The notes under the pieces are model-generated. The model did no database searches and was not told where the DNA came from. It saw only the letters and a list, made by a program, of their open reading frames with translations. The translations under genes were made by a program, and so were the position numbers. From the NCBI GenBank assembly GCA_017446225.1, contig JAFSRH010000064.1, forward strand, positions 1 to 64,000: 64,000 nt of DNA, written 5' to 3'. Below, in pieces: positions 7,827 through 16,568 of the stretch; position 1 is the stretch's first letter, and the number at the start of each line of letters is the position of its first letter. The DNA is from Oscillibacter sp. Its GTDB lineage: Bacteria; Bacillota; Clostridia; Oscillospirales; Oscillospiraceae.

Positions 7827-10016
7827 TCATTTACGCCGTTCCAGTTTGTCCAACGCCTCTGAAGCGCGCCGGTCGCCGGGTTTGATGTCGAGAATTTCCC
7901 TGTACAGCGCCGCGGCGTCCGAAAACCGGCCTTGACGTTCCCGGATTCCGGCCAGTACCATGCGGGATTGAATGTGCCTCGGAAAGATGTCCATGGCCTC
8001 TTGCAGAAAGTTTACCGCTTCCTCTTCGCGTCCGGGCTGACGCCCCAGCAGTTTTCCCAGTTCCGTGTGTGGGTGCAGGTTGTTGCGGTCAATGTCTATG
8101 GCCTCCAGAAAAAGCGCCTCCGCTTCGGCCTCCCGCCCGCGCTGACGGGACAGTAACCGCCCCAATTCCACACGGGACTGCAAGTCGCGTTTACCCATCG
8201 CCGCGCTGATTGCGATAATTTCTCTGAAAAGGGCTTCCGCTTCTCCTTCGTGTCCGGGCTTATGGGACAGAATACGCCCCAATTCCGTGCGCGATTGCAG
8301 ATGGCGCGGCGCGACTTCTACGACCGTCCGGAACTTCGCTTCCGCTTCGTCCGTCCGTCCCGCGTTGTTCAGACAGATTCCCCATTCCGTATAAAGAATA
8401 TGCGTTTGGAGCGTGTCATCTACGGCCGGGGCGGCGGCTTCCAGCATAGTTTGAAGGTCCTGACTCCACGGAACCCGCTCCCCGGCCTTGGCCCAGAGAA
8501 GCCCCAGACATAAGGTCGTCATGCCATGCGCGGACAGACGCAGACCGTTTTCGTCCGCGGGTTTTTGCGTCCGATCGAAAATATAGGTGAAATACTCCCA
8601 GAAATTTGGCCGTCCAAGTTCGCGTTCCTGCCACTGGCTGTCAATTTCCTTCAGGCTCTCTTTGCTCGCGATTCCGTCAAGAAAGGCTTCTATTTCCAGT
8701 TCGCCCATGACGTCCAGATACTCAGCCAACGCTACGTCTACGGGATTGTCCCCGGCGTAAGCCTCATCTGACACAGGGTCCTCCATGTGGAAGAGAAAGA
8801 ACAGTTCGGCAATGATATCGTGTTTAGGCGCGAGCGTGCCGGACTCCGGCCGGAGAGGGGACACGGGACGATAAATCACCGGCTCCACATTCCGTACGGT
8901 GCGCCAGTCCCGCAGCCACCCCGCCAAGTCATGCGCATTGATATGAAAGCGGCGGCAGAACAGACCCAGCGTCAAAGGCTTGACGGCCGTCCCGAACAGA
9001 CGGAACACCGCGATTCCGCCGTACCACTGAAAAGGCGTGTAGATGTTCCCGGGCATTCTCTCAAAGCCGCGGCTCCACTCGTCCCAGTCCATCATAATGG
9101 AAGAGGTTCTCCGCGCGCCCCGTTTCAAGTGGAACAAGGCCCGGTACAGCAGTTCCACTATGCTGACATTGGGCCGGTCGTAACGGTCCCTGACATCTAT
9201 CAGCGTTTTAAACCACAAATTCCGACTGATGGAACCGTCTTCCACGTACCGTTCCGTACACTTTTTCAGAACCTGAAGCCGGAAATTCCGTTCCTCATGC
9301 ACAAGCGATACGGCGTAATCTTTTAGCGGCCGCGGGGGTTTGATATCGTCCACAGAGCGGAGTTCCGCCACGAACGCGTTGTCGAACCAGTCCCGCAGAC
9401 GGTCATTTGTCCGCGCCGTCAGCCGTTCCAGACGACTGCTCCGCTCGGCCATGAGCAGTTGGACGTATCCGCCATTCCGCGCCGCCTCCGGGCCGGCGGG
9501 GACATCGCTGTCCAGCCACGCTTGACGCAAGACATCAAGCGCTTTCTGATTTTCATAAGGACTTTCCAGACAGAGTAACACCTTCTGACCCTGCCGCGCC
9601 CTCCGCGCCGCTTCCGCAACGCAGGAAGCGGCCTGTCCGGCGTCCAACATATCCATACGCAGCCAGAACGCGATTCCTCCGCCCCGTGCCCATTGGATCG
9701 CCTGAGACATCATCAGCGTAGTTTTTCCCATGCCGCCGTTACCGCGCAGAATCACGGGGAAACCGTTCAAGCGTTCGGCAATGCTTTGATCGGCGTCCAT
9801 ACGCGGCACGGCCTCGTTCGCGCTCAGCACACGCAACATGATTCCAAAATCCGAACTCACCCCGAGATAGGCCCATATGTCATGCGTCTTACAATCTTTG
9901 GCCGCGCGCTCCACCGCGTCCGCGTCCAGAAGCTCCGCCGCGCGATACGGGTCCCATGCGCTGGTATCAAGATTCTCCATGCTGTTCGGGGAAACGTTTG
10001 TCAACAAGTCCGACAT
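7827..10016 (-). CDS. STAND-like P-loop NTPase with C-terminal TPR repeats
   Basis: A 729-residue protein. A short N-terminal region leads to a Walker A motif 'GNGGMGKTTL' (about residue 96) and a hydrophobic Walker B-like 'KVLLCLES' strand. A long helical region follows, then at least four TPR units (from about 555), each with an 'EAEALFREII' type helix and 'LGRLLSRQ' type turn. This layout is that of STAND signal-transduction ATPases, in which repeats sense a ligand and the NTPase switches state. No recognisable N-terminal effector such as a nuclease or TIR domain is seen. The start at ATG 10016 is set by GAAGGAAGG; upstream codons lack a site. Function is unknown; defence or signalling are both possible. 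Confidence 0.75.
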   Translation of the reverse strand: MSDLLTNVSPNSMENLDTSAWDPYRAAELLDADAVERAAKDCKTHDIWAYLGVSSDFGIMLRVLSANEAVPRMDADQSIAERLNGFPVILRGNGGMGKTTLMMSQAIQWARGGGIAFWLRMDMLDAGQAASCVAEAARRARQGQKVLLCLESPYENQKALDVLRQAWLDSDVPAGPEAARNGGYVQLLMAERSSRLERLTARTNDRLRDWFDNAFVAELRSVDDIKPPRPLKDYAVSLVHEERNFRLQVLKKCTERYVEDGSISRNLWFKTLIDVRDRYDRPNVSIVELLYRALFHLKRGARRTSSIMMDWDEWSRGFERMPGNIYTPFQWYGGIAVFRLFGTAVKPLTLGLFCRRFHINAHDLAGWLRDWRTVRNVEPVIYRPVSPLRPESGTLAPKHDIIAELFFLFHMEDPVSDEAYAGDNPVDVALAEYLDVMGELEIEAFLDGIASKESLKEIDSQWQERELGRPNFWEYFTYIFDRTQKPADENGLRLSAHGMTTLCLGLLWAKAGERVPWSQDLQTMLEAAAPAVDDTLQTHILYTEWGICLNNAGRTDEAEAKFRTVVEVAPRHLQSRTELGRILSHKPGHEGEAEALFREIIAISAAMGKRDLQSRVELGRLLSRQRGREAEAEALFLEAIDIDRNNLHPHTELGKLLGRQPGREEEAVNFLQEAMDIFPRHIQSRMVLAGIRERQGRFSDAAALYREILDIKPGDRRASEALDKLERRK

Positions 10017-10139
10017 CAAATCCCTTCCTTCGCCGTAATGCAATTCAGTATACCATAGCCGCCGGGAGGGCGCAAGGGAAAGCCGCAAAATTTCTCCGAA
10101 CAGCTTCTGTAGAAAAGCCGCTTTACGCGTAGATTTCTA

Positions 10140-10167
10140 TTGAATTTTTCAAAATTTGTGGTATCAT
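10140..10167 (+). promoter_or_regulatory. Promoter of the SDR gene
   Basis: TTGAAT (10140-10145) and TATCAT (10162-10167) are spaced by 16 bp, 45 bp before the SDR start, in a local A+T-rich patch. Confidence 0.6.
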
Positions 10168-10212
10168 AAAAGACGATTCCAACCGCAAACACGTTTTTAA
10201 GGAGGGCCAGAT

Positions 10213-10986
10213 ATGAAGAACTATTTTGACCTGAAAGGACACGTGGCGATTGTGACGGGCTGTTCGGGCGGCCTTGGCGTACAGATGGCGAAAGCTCTGG
10301 CAAATCAGGGGGCCGTTATCGTTCCGATTGCCAGAAGGCTGGAGAAGGTGGAGGAAGTCGCGGCGGATATCCGCCACGTTTACGGCGCGGACGTCCTGCC
10401 CCTCCGGTGCGATGTCACGGACACGCGGACGGTCAATGACATGGCGGACAAAGTCATGGAGAAGTACGGACGGATTGACATTCTGGTCAACAACGCCGGA
10501 ACGGGAGCCGTTGCGCCCGCGGAGGACGTTTCCGATGAACAGTTTCGCGGGGAAATGGAAGTGGACCTGTTCGGGACCTTTAAAGTGGCGCGGGCCGTTG
10601 CGAAAAAGGCCATGATTCCCGCCGGATACGGCCGGATTATCAATATCGCCTCCATGTACGGGCTTGTGGGCAACAAGATCGCCGGTTCCGCGCCGTACCA
10701 CGCGGCGAAAGGCGGCGTTGTGAACCTGACCCGCGCCCTTGCGGCGGAATGGGGCAAGTACGGCATTACCGTCAACGCGATTTGCCCGGGCTACTTCTAC
10801 ACGCCCCTGACGCAGGAAACCTTGGATTCCGACTTTTTCCAGCAAAACGCCAAAACCATGATCCCCGAAGAGCGTTACGGCCGGGAAGGCGAACTGGACA
10901 CGGCGACCATCTTTCTGGCCTCTCCGGCCTCCGGCTATGTGACGGGGGTTAATCTGCCCGTGGACGGCGGCTATACCGCCATGTGA
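10213..10986 (+). CDS. Short-chain dehydrogenase/reductase (gluconate 5-dehydrogenase / FabG-like)
   Basis: A 257-residue classical SDR. The cofactor loop is 'TGCSGGLG', then 'NNAGTG' after strand four, the catalytic Ser in 'INIASMYG', and Tyr-x-x-x-Lys in 'YHAAKGG'. The C-terminus 'TGVNLPVDGGYTAM' is typical of gluconate 5-dehydrogenase or sugar-alcohol SDRs, and of 3-oxoacyl-ACP reductases. The substrate cannot be fixed from sequence. AAGGAGGG lies 8 bases before the ATG. It is a single-gene unit with its own promoter. Confidence 0.85.
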   Translation: MKNYFDLKGHVAIVTGCSGGLGVQMAKALANQGAVIVPIARRLEKVEEVAADIRHVYGADVLPLRCDVTDTRTVNDMADKVMEKYGRIDILVNNAGTGAVAPAEDVSDEQFRGEMEVDLFGTFKVARAVAKKAMIPAGYGRIINIASMYGLVGNKIAGSAPYHAAKGGVVNLTRALAAEWGKYGITVNAICPGYFYTPLTQETLDSDFFQQNAKTMIPEERYGREGELDTATIFLASPASGYVTGVNLPVDGGYTAM

Positions 10987-11118
10987 AATTTTACGCCCGT
11001 CCTGACGGGAGTTCGTAAGGATTTGGGGGAATGCCGCGCAACGTTCCCACGTAAAGGGCAAAGTCCGCCGTTCTCCTCTCCCGGGCAAAATTTTTTTCCG
11101 CTCCGGTCCCGGAAACGG

Positions 11119-11147
11119 TTGTAAGTTTCCCGGACTTGTGATATACT
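11119..11147 (+). promoter_or_regulatory. Promoter of the OLE RNA / isoprenoid operon
   Basis: TTGTAA (11119-11124) and TATACT (11142-11147) are separated by exactly 17 bp, predicting transcription from about 11154. No start codon with a ribosome binding site follows for over 700 bases, as expected for a promoter that makes a noncoding RNA. Confidence 0.7.
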
Positions 11148-11153
11148 GCTGGA

Positions 11154-11890
11154 CTGTAACAGGTGGCGGCGCAGTATCCGGAGTCAGATCCGCCGCTTCT
11201 CAGGGAGGGCCTAAAAATCCTCTGAAGGGCATATCGATGAAACCCGTGGTGTCTGCTTGGTACGCCCAGTTCCGGGTGGATGCTGGGGGGAAGCGCGGCA
11301 GTGTCACGCCCTGTCTTAACGTGCCATCCGTAACGGCGCCGCGCCGGTCAAGCGGCACGGTCGGCCATCACGGCGGACGGGACAGGCAACGGACACCGGT
11401 CCGCTTGCGGATTCAGGGCGCCGGTCAATGGCATGGCCGACCCGACCCTGTTTCCGTGGAGACCCGTTCTTGTGCGCGGACGTACTCCCGCGTGGTATTT
11501 CGGCCCGCGTACGAAACGGATGAGAACCCGCGATGCGGTTGTAAAGCTGTGCGCGGCAGTAGCCTGCCTTGCGTGGGACGGGTGGATAGGGGAACTACGC
11601 GGCGCCGCTCTGGCCGGGGCGGCGCTGTGATTGCCTTTTGAAACCCGCCTTGCAAAAGAGGCTAAAGAAGCGGACGGACTGGAGTGGAAATCACCTCGGC
11701 TGTCCATGACGGGGCCGGACAGAGATTGCAGTACGGACTCAGTGGCAATCGGGCAGCGCGGAGGGCAACGCCGCGCCGGAACGCTGAAAGGGGAACCGCC
11801 TTCGCCGGCAACGGAAGGCGCGTTCCGGGGAAAGCCAGCCCGACCTTAAGCCGTAAGATTAATTTGTCCGGCCGCCGCCGCCTGTTGGAC
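11154..11890 (+). ncRNA. ole: Probable OLE (ornate, large, extremophilic) noncoding RNA
   Basis: About 740 nt between a good promoter and an OapA-like membrane gene carry no ORF with a ribosome binding site or recognisable product on either strand. The stretch is rich in strong hairpins: GCGGCG/CGCCGC near its 5' end, CTTTTG/CAAAAG near 11635-11660, and near the 3' end GGAACCGCCTTC (11792-11803) with a 13-base partner (11814-11826). OLE RNA is known as a roughly 600-nt RNA lying just before oapA in the dxs-tlyA-NAD kinase-recN neighbourhood of some Firmicutes, and that is exactly this gene order. RNase P RNA and tmRNA signatures are absent. Ends are approximate; identification rests on synteny, size and structure, not on an alignment. 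Confidence 0.75.
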
Positions 11891-11914
11891 TTGTTGTAAA
11901 GTGAGGATTTGCTT

Positions 11915-12469
11915 TTGAGAGAGCGGAAGAAAAAAGGGGCATCATCGCCGCTTCGCTGGGCGGCGGTCGTGTTCTGTATGGCGGTGGCGCTGTCGGCGGG
12001 ACTGAGCCTGACATCGGAGTTTCTGCTTTCGGGGGCCGGTCTGGTTCTCGCGGCGGGCGTTTTACTTCTCTTTATCCTGCTGGGAATCGTGTTCGACATT
12101 ATCGGCGTATCGGTGACGGCGGCGGACCCGCGTCCGCTCAACTCCATGGCGGCGCATAAGGAACGCGGCGCGAAAGAGGCGTTGTTGCTGGTCCGGAACG
12201 CCAACCGGGTTTCGAGCGTGTGTAATGACGTTGTGGGGGATATCTGCGGGATTGTCAGCGGCGTGACGGGCGCGGTGATTGTGGCGCGGGTGCGTCAGGC
12301 CTTTGGCTTGGAAACCATTCTGTTGTCCGTTGGGGTCACGGCGTTGATATCGGGGCTGACCATCGGGGGAAAGGCACTCTCAAAAACATTTGCCATCCGG
12401 CGCGGCACGGATGTTATTTACTGGGTGGGGCGGTTTCTGTACCTCTTCCGCCGCCGCGGAAAGCGCTGA
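11915..12469 (+). CDS. oapA: OapA-like membrane protein (OLE-associated protein)
   Basis: A 184-residue integral membrane protein with a basic N-terminus (R-E-R-K-K-K), about four hydrophobic segments and a basic C-terminus (R-R-R-G-K-R). Acidic residues sit within or beside membrane segments, in 'GIVFDIIGVSVTAADPRP' and 'CNDVVGDICGIVSG'. OapA of Bacillus halodurans is a small membrane protein of this kind that binds OLE RNA and holds it at the membrane; conserved membrane-embedded Asp residues recall Mg2+-transport proteins. I prefer TTG 11915, nine bases after GAGG, over TTG 11909, which is too close. It lies between the putative OLE RNA and dxs. Confidence 0.75.
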   Translation: MRERKKKGASSPLRWAAVVFCMAVALSAGLSLTSEFLLSGAGLVLAAGVLLLFILLGIVFDIIGVSVTAADPRPLNSMAAHKERGAKEALLLVRNANRVSSVCNDVVGDICGIVSGVTGAVIVARVRQAFGLETILLSVGVTALISGLTIGGKALSKTFAIRRGTDVIYWVGRFLYLFRRRGKR

Positions 12470-12493
12470 CCGCACACAAGGAGGGGTGTTCGT

Positions 12494-14377
12494 ATGCTGT
12501 TGGAAACCATTCAATCTCCCGCCGACCTGAAGGCATTGGACGCGCGACAGCTCCCGCCCCTGTGTACGGAGCTTAGACATTTTCTGGTGGACCGTGTCTC
12601 CCGCACGGGCGGACACTTGGCTTCCAATCTGGGCGTAGTGGAACTGACCATCGCCATACACCGGGTCTTTGACACGTCAAAAGACCGTCTGGTGTTTGAT
12701 GTCGGGCACCAGTGTTACGTGCACAAGGCCCTGACCGGACGCCGCGAACTGTTTTCCACATTGCGTCAGTTCGGAGGCCTGTCCGGCTTCCCGAAACCCT
12801 ACGAGAGCGTACATGACGCCTTTATAGCCGGACACGCGTCCAACTCCGTCTCCGTGGCGTTGGGCATGGCAAGGGCGCGGACGCTCTCCGGTATGGACTA
12901 CAGCGTACTGGCCCTCATCGGGGACGGAGCCATGACGGGCGGACTGTCCTATGAGGGCATGAACAACGCCGGGGCTTCCGGCGAACCGCTGATTGTGATT
13001 CTCAATGATAACGGAATGTCCATCAATCCGAACGTGGGCGGACTGTCGGCGCACTTAAACCAGCTCCGGAGCAAGCCCGCCTATTATCATTTTAAAAAAT
13101 ACTATCGCGGCCTGTTCGGGAAACACCCCGCACGGAATCCGGTCTACCGGTTCATACACCGCGGGAAAACGATTCTCAAACAGGCCATTTTCCCGGGCAG
13201 TACGCTGTTTGAGGACATGGGCTTTACCTACCTTGGCCCCGTGGACGGCCACGACATCGAACGGCTTTGCACGGTTCTACAGTGGGCCAAAGACCTGAAC
13301 GGCCCCGCGCTGATCCATGTCCGGACGCGCAAGGGCCGCGGTTACGTCCACGCGGAACGCAATCCGGACCGTTTCCACGGTCCCGGACCCTTTGACGTGG
13401 ACACCGGACAGCCCCTCAAAGTCTCCGGCCCGGACTTCTCCCGCGTGTTCGGCCAGACGCTGGCCCGGTACGCGGCGGAAAATCCGCGCGTGTGCGCAAT
13501 CACGGCCGCAATGTCGGACGGTACCGGCCTGTCGGAGTTCGCCAAAGCCTTTCCGGACCGTTTTTTTGACGTGGCCATCGCGGAAGGGCACGGCGTGTCC
13601 ATGTCGGCGGGACTGGCCGCACAGGGCATGATTCCCGTTTTCGCGGTCTACTCCACGTTCCTGCAACGCGGCTACGATATGCTGGCGCATGACGTGGCCC
13701 TGCAACGCCTTCACGTTGTGTTCGGCGTGGACCGCGCCGGACTGGTCGGCGCGGACGGCGAAACCCATCATGGGTGTCTGGACGCGCTCTACCTGCCGCA
13801 GATACCGGGCTTTACGGTTCTGTGTCCGGCGAACTTCGCGGAACTCCGTTCCATGCTCCGTCAGGCCCTGTTTGACGTGTCCGGCCCGGTGGCCGTACGC
13901 TATCCGCGCGGCGGGGAAGGCGCCTTCCGGGAGGACACGTCCGGAAAGACGCTGGTCCGCCTGTGGCCGGAGCCGGGAGAGGGCTTGCCGCCGTCCGGCA
14001 ACGCCGGGAAAATCATACTGTTATCTTACGGTATCCTCGTCAACCGTCTTTTAGACGCGGCGCGGCGGCTGAAAGCGGAGCGCGTCCCAGTAGAGGTCTG
14101 GAAGCTCAACCGGATTTCCCCTTTAGACGCGGAGGAACTGTGCGCCGCCTTCGGCGGGTGCCGGGTACTCTTGGCATTAGAGGACTGTTTCCGTACGGGT
14201 TGCGTGGGCGCGCAAATCAACGCTTGCCTGTCGGAACTGGGTCGGCCGCCGCAAAAACTGATTCTCCGCAACGCCGGAGAGGAATTCGTACCCGCGGGGA
14301 GCGTGCCGGAACTGGAACACGCGTTGGGACTGGACGCGGACGGGATTGTGACGGCGGTCCGGGAGGCGGGCATATGA
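12494..14377 (+). CDS. dxs: 1-deoxy-D-xylulose-5-phosphate synthase
   Basis: A 627-residue thiamine-diphosphate enzyme that condenses pyruvate with glyceraldehyde 3-phosphate in the first MEP-pathway step. The N-terminal domain has 'GGHLASNLGVVELTIA', 'FDVGHQCYVHK' and the ThDP/Mg site 'GDGAMTGGLSYEGMNNAG' with N-D-N-G-M. A pyrimidine-binding transketolase domain follows from about residue 320 ('FFDVAIAEGHGVSMSAGLA') and a C-terminal transketolase domain from about 500. An AAGGAGGGG site precedes the ATG. It shares the MEP pathway with the IspH half of the gene at 5009-7081. Its stop overlaps the tlyA start as ATGA. Confidence 0.96.
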   Translation: MLLETIQSPADLKALDARQLPPLCTELRHFLVDRVSRTGGHLASNLGVVELTIAIHRVFDTSKDRLVFDVGHQCYVHKALTGRRELFSTLRQFGGLSGFPKPYESVHDAFIAGHASNSVSVALGMARARTLSGMDYSVLALIGDGAMTGGLSYEGMNNAGASGEPLIVILNDNGMSINPNVGGLSAHLNQLRSKPAYYHFKKYYRGLFGKHPARNPVYRFIHRGKTILKQAIFPGSTLFEDMGFTYLGPVDGHDIERLCTVLQWAKDLNGPALIHVRTRKGRGYVHAERNPDRFHGPGPFDVDTGQPLKVSGPDFSRVFGQTLARYAAENPRVCAITAAMSDGTGLSEFAKAFPDRFFDVAIAEGHGVSMSAGLAAQGMIPVFAVYSTFLQRGYDMLAHDVALQRLHVVFGVDRAGLVGADGETHHGCLDALYLPQIPGFTVLCPANFAELRSMLRQALFDVSGPVAVRYPRGGEGAFREDTSGKTLVRLWPEPGEGLPPSGNAGKIILLSYGILVNRLLDAARRLKAERVPVEVWKLNRISPLDAEELCAAFGGCRVLLALEDCFRTGCVGAQINACLSELGRPPQKLILRNAGEEFVPAGSVPELEHALGLDADGIVTAVREAGI

Positions 14378-15201
14378 AAAAACGTCTGGATGTGCGAATG
14401 CTGGAAGAGGGCTTGGAGGAAAGCCGTCAGAAGGCGCAGGCGGTCATTCTGGCCGGACTGGTCACCGTCAACGGACAGCGCGTTGACAAACCCGGCGCGC
14501 AGATTCCGGAGGGCGCGGAAATCGTGGTCCGTCAAACGCTCTGCCCGTACGTCAGCCGGGGCGGCCTGAAACTCGAAAAGGCAATGGTTTCGTTTCCGGT
14601 CCGCCTGTCCGGCGCGGTCTGCGCGGATATCGGCGCGTCCACGGGCGGTTTTACGGACTGTATGCTTCAAAACGGCGCGGCGAAAGTGTACGCCGTGGAC
14701 GTGGGCTACGGTCAACTGGCGTGGAAACTCCGTACGGACGCCCGCGTTGTCTGTCTGGAACGGACCAACGCGCGCTACCTGTCACGGGAGCAAATCCCGG
14801 AGCCGCTGGACTTTGTGTCCGTGGACGTGAGTTTCATTTCCCTTCGGCTGATTCTCCCGCCCGTGCGCCGGTTGTTACGCAATGACGAAAGCCGGGTGGT
14901 GTGTCTGGTCAAACCGCAGTTTGAGGCCGGACGGGAGAAGGTCGGAAAAAAGGGGGTTGTCCGGGACAGGGGCGTACATCGGGAAGTTTTGGAACGGTTT
15001 CTTGTCAACGCCGCCGGGTCCGGTTTCGCCGTCAACGGGCTTACGTGGTCGCCCATACGCGGCCCTGAGGGCAACATCGAATATCTGGGCTTTCTCCGGC
15101 CCGCGCCGGAAGGCGGGATTCCGCCGCATACGATTGACCCGGACGACATCCCCGCTCTGGTGGACGCGTCCCATGAAACGCCGGACGGGAGAAGGGAATA
15201 A
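14374..15201 (+). CDS. tlyA: TlyA-family rRNA 2'-O-methyltransferase
   Basis: A 275-residue protein with an N-terminal S4 RNA-binding domain (about 3-65, 'RLDVRMLEEGLEESRQKAQ') and an FtsJ-like SAM-dependent methyltransferase domain. The latter has 'GASTGGFTDCMLQNGA' as SAM loop, then 'YAVDVGYGQLAW' and 'DFVSVDVSFISL'. The K-D-K-E-type catalytic pieces are represented by 'CLVKPQFEAG'. TlyA methylates 16S and 23S rRNA in mycobacteria; many Clostridia keep it in this operon. The frame runs far upstream inside dxs, but the ATG overlapping the dxs stop is the sensible start. Confidence 0.92.
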   Translation: MKKRLDVRMLEEGLEESRQKAQAVILAGLVTVNGQRVDKPGAQIPEGAEIVVRQTLCPYVSRGGLKLEKAMVSFPVRLSGAVCADIGASTGGFTDCMLQNGAAKVYAVDVGYGQLAWKLRTDARVVCLERTNARYLSREQIPEPLDFVSVDVSFISLRLILPPVRRLLRNDESRVVCLVKPQFEAGREKVGKKGVVRDRGVHREVLERFLVNAAGSGFAVNGLTWSPIRGPEGNIEYLGFLRPAPEGGIPPHTIDPDDIPALVDASHETPDGRRE

Positions 15202-15204
15202 CAT

Positions 15205-16080
15205 ATGAATCCGAAAAAAATCATCCTCTGCCCGAATCCCAGCCGGGATTACGGCATGAGGGCCACCCGCGCCGCCGATACGATTCTTCAGGAAATGGGC
15301 TTCGAGACGGTCGTCTGTTCGCCCTTCCGGGAAGTCCGGCCCGGTCTGTTCGCGGACTATCAGGTCCGGCCGCTGTTACAGGAAATCCAGAACGCCTCTC
15401 TGCTCGTCACCTTCGGCGGGGACGGAACCATCCTGCACTTGGCCAAACTCGCCGCGCTCCATAAAATTCCCGTCCTCGGTATCAACATGGGCGGACTGGG
15501 CTTCATTGCCGAACTGGAGGCCACGCAGTTGGAGGCCCTCTACCGTCTGCGTAACTGGGACCTCAAAATTGAACGCCGGATGATGCTGGACGTGAGCGTG
15601 TTCCGGGACGGGCGTCAGGTCTACACCAACATGGGCCTCAACGACGCCGTCATCCGGGAAGGCCCCATTTCGCACGTCATTCACCTGAAAGTCTTTTCGG
15701 ACGGACGCCACCTGACCGACATCGCCGGGGACGGCGTGATTGTCTCCACGCCCACAGGCTCTACGGCCTACTCTCTCTCGGCGGGCGGGCCGGTGGTCGA
15801 ACCCGTTACGCAAAGCCTGATTCTCTGCCCCATCTGCATTCACAATATGCGTTTCTCGTCCTACGTGCTCTCCCCGGAGCATACGCTCTGGGTCGAACTG
15901 GAACGCAACGGACATAAACCCGTATTTCTGTTCGTGGACGAAAGCCGCGCCTTTGCCCTGCTCAGCGGCGACCGCGTGACCGTGCGCCGGAGCCGGCACA
16001 GTATTGAGCTGGTGCGGCTGACCGAAAAAAGTTTCTGTGAGATTTTCGCGCAGAAAATGCTCCCGGCGGAAGTGACCTGA
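15205..16080 (+). CDS. nadK: NAD kinase
   Basis: A 291-residue ATP/polyphosphate-NAD kinase making NADP. It shows the diagnostic 'FGGDGTILHLAKLA', 'GINMGGLGFIAEL', the N-D-A-V segment and 'STPTGSTAYSLSAGGP' motifs, and the length is typical. The gene starts three bases after tlyA, in the same operon. NADPH is used by the MEP pathway, which may explain the linkage. In many Firmicutes an argR/ahrC gene follows between nadK and recN; here it is replaced by a small membrane-protein gene. Confidence 0.95.
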   Translation: MNPKKIILCPNPSRDYGMRATRAADTILQEMGFETVVCSPFREVRPGLFADYQVRPLLQEIQNASLLVTFGGDGTILHLAKLAALHKIPVLGINMGGLGFIAELEATQLEALYRLRNWDLKIERRMMLDVSVFRDGRQVYTNMGLNDAVIREGPISHVIHLKVFSDGRHLTDIAGDGVIVSTPTGSTAYSLSAGGPVVEPVTQSLILCPICIHNMRFSSYVLSPEHTLWVELERNGHKPVFLFVDESRAFALLSGDRVTVRRSRHSIELVRLTEKSFCEIFAQKMLPAEVT

Positions 16081-16094
16081 CAGGAGGCGGCCAC

Positions 16095-16559
16095 ATGGGC
16101 AAGTCGTTCAAGGTACGGCGGCGGAGTTCCTTCCACGCCGGACTGATGTTGTTAATGCTCGCGGTGTTCGGTTACTCCGAGGACTTGCAGAGCGCCGAAA
16201 GCGCCGTTTTTTGGATTTGCGCGGGGGCGTTCTGGCTGTTCTTCGCGTTCCGGAAGTCTAACTACGCCAAGGAGCGCGAAAACGCGCTGGGACGCGCCGC
16301 GTTTTACAGGCGCCGTTTCGGACCGCTGGCCCCGTTCGCGCCGTGGGTGCCGTACCTTCTGCTCTTCTGCGCGTTTCTGCTGATGGAGTTCGTACCGTCC
16401 GCGCGCTGGGCGGTCTGGACGCTTCTGGCGGTGGCGGCGGCGTACGTGGCGGTACTGTGGGGGATGATGTCGCGGTTTCTGCGCCGCTGGCGCCGGGAAC
16501 TGTCGGGGCGTATCCCGGCCCCGAAACCCCCGTGGCAGGGCGCGGACGGGGTGCTGTGA
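16095..16559 (+). CDS. Small membrane protein of unknown function
   Basis: A 154-residue protein with a basic N-terminus and four hydrophobic segments (about 15-27, 38-51, 80-97, 104-123), ending in a basic, Pro-rich tail. I recognise no family. An AGGAGG site precedes the ATG and the gap from nadK is only 14 bp, so it is co-transcribed with the dxs-recN operon. It occupies the slot where argR/ahrC is often found. Confidence 0.7.
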   Translation: MGKSFKVRRRSSFHAGLMLLMLAVFGYSEDLQSAESAVFWICAGAFWLFFAFRKSNYAKERENALGRAAFYRRRFGPLAPFAPWVPYLLLFCAFLLMEFVPSARWAVWTLLAVAAAYVAVLWGMMSRFLRRWRRELSGRIPAPKPPWQGADGVL

Positions 16560-16568
16560 GGATGGATT

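Noticed and set aside
11154..11890. RNase P RNA or tmRNA as the identity of the long noncoding stretch
   Set aside because: The conserved core of RNase P RNA and the tRNA-like CCA end of tmRNA are absent, while the neighbouring genes match the OLE locus.
11138..12204. Several open frames on both strands between the SDR gene and the OapA-like gene
   Set aside because: None has a convincing ribosome binding site or recognisable product, they overlap each other, and the G+C-rich hairpin-rich sequence explains their openness. A noncoding RNA fits better.
13963..14373. Upstream extension of tlyA
   Set aside because: It lies wholly inside dxs. The ATG overlapping the dxs stop gives the normal TlyA N-terminus.
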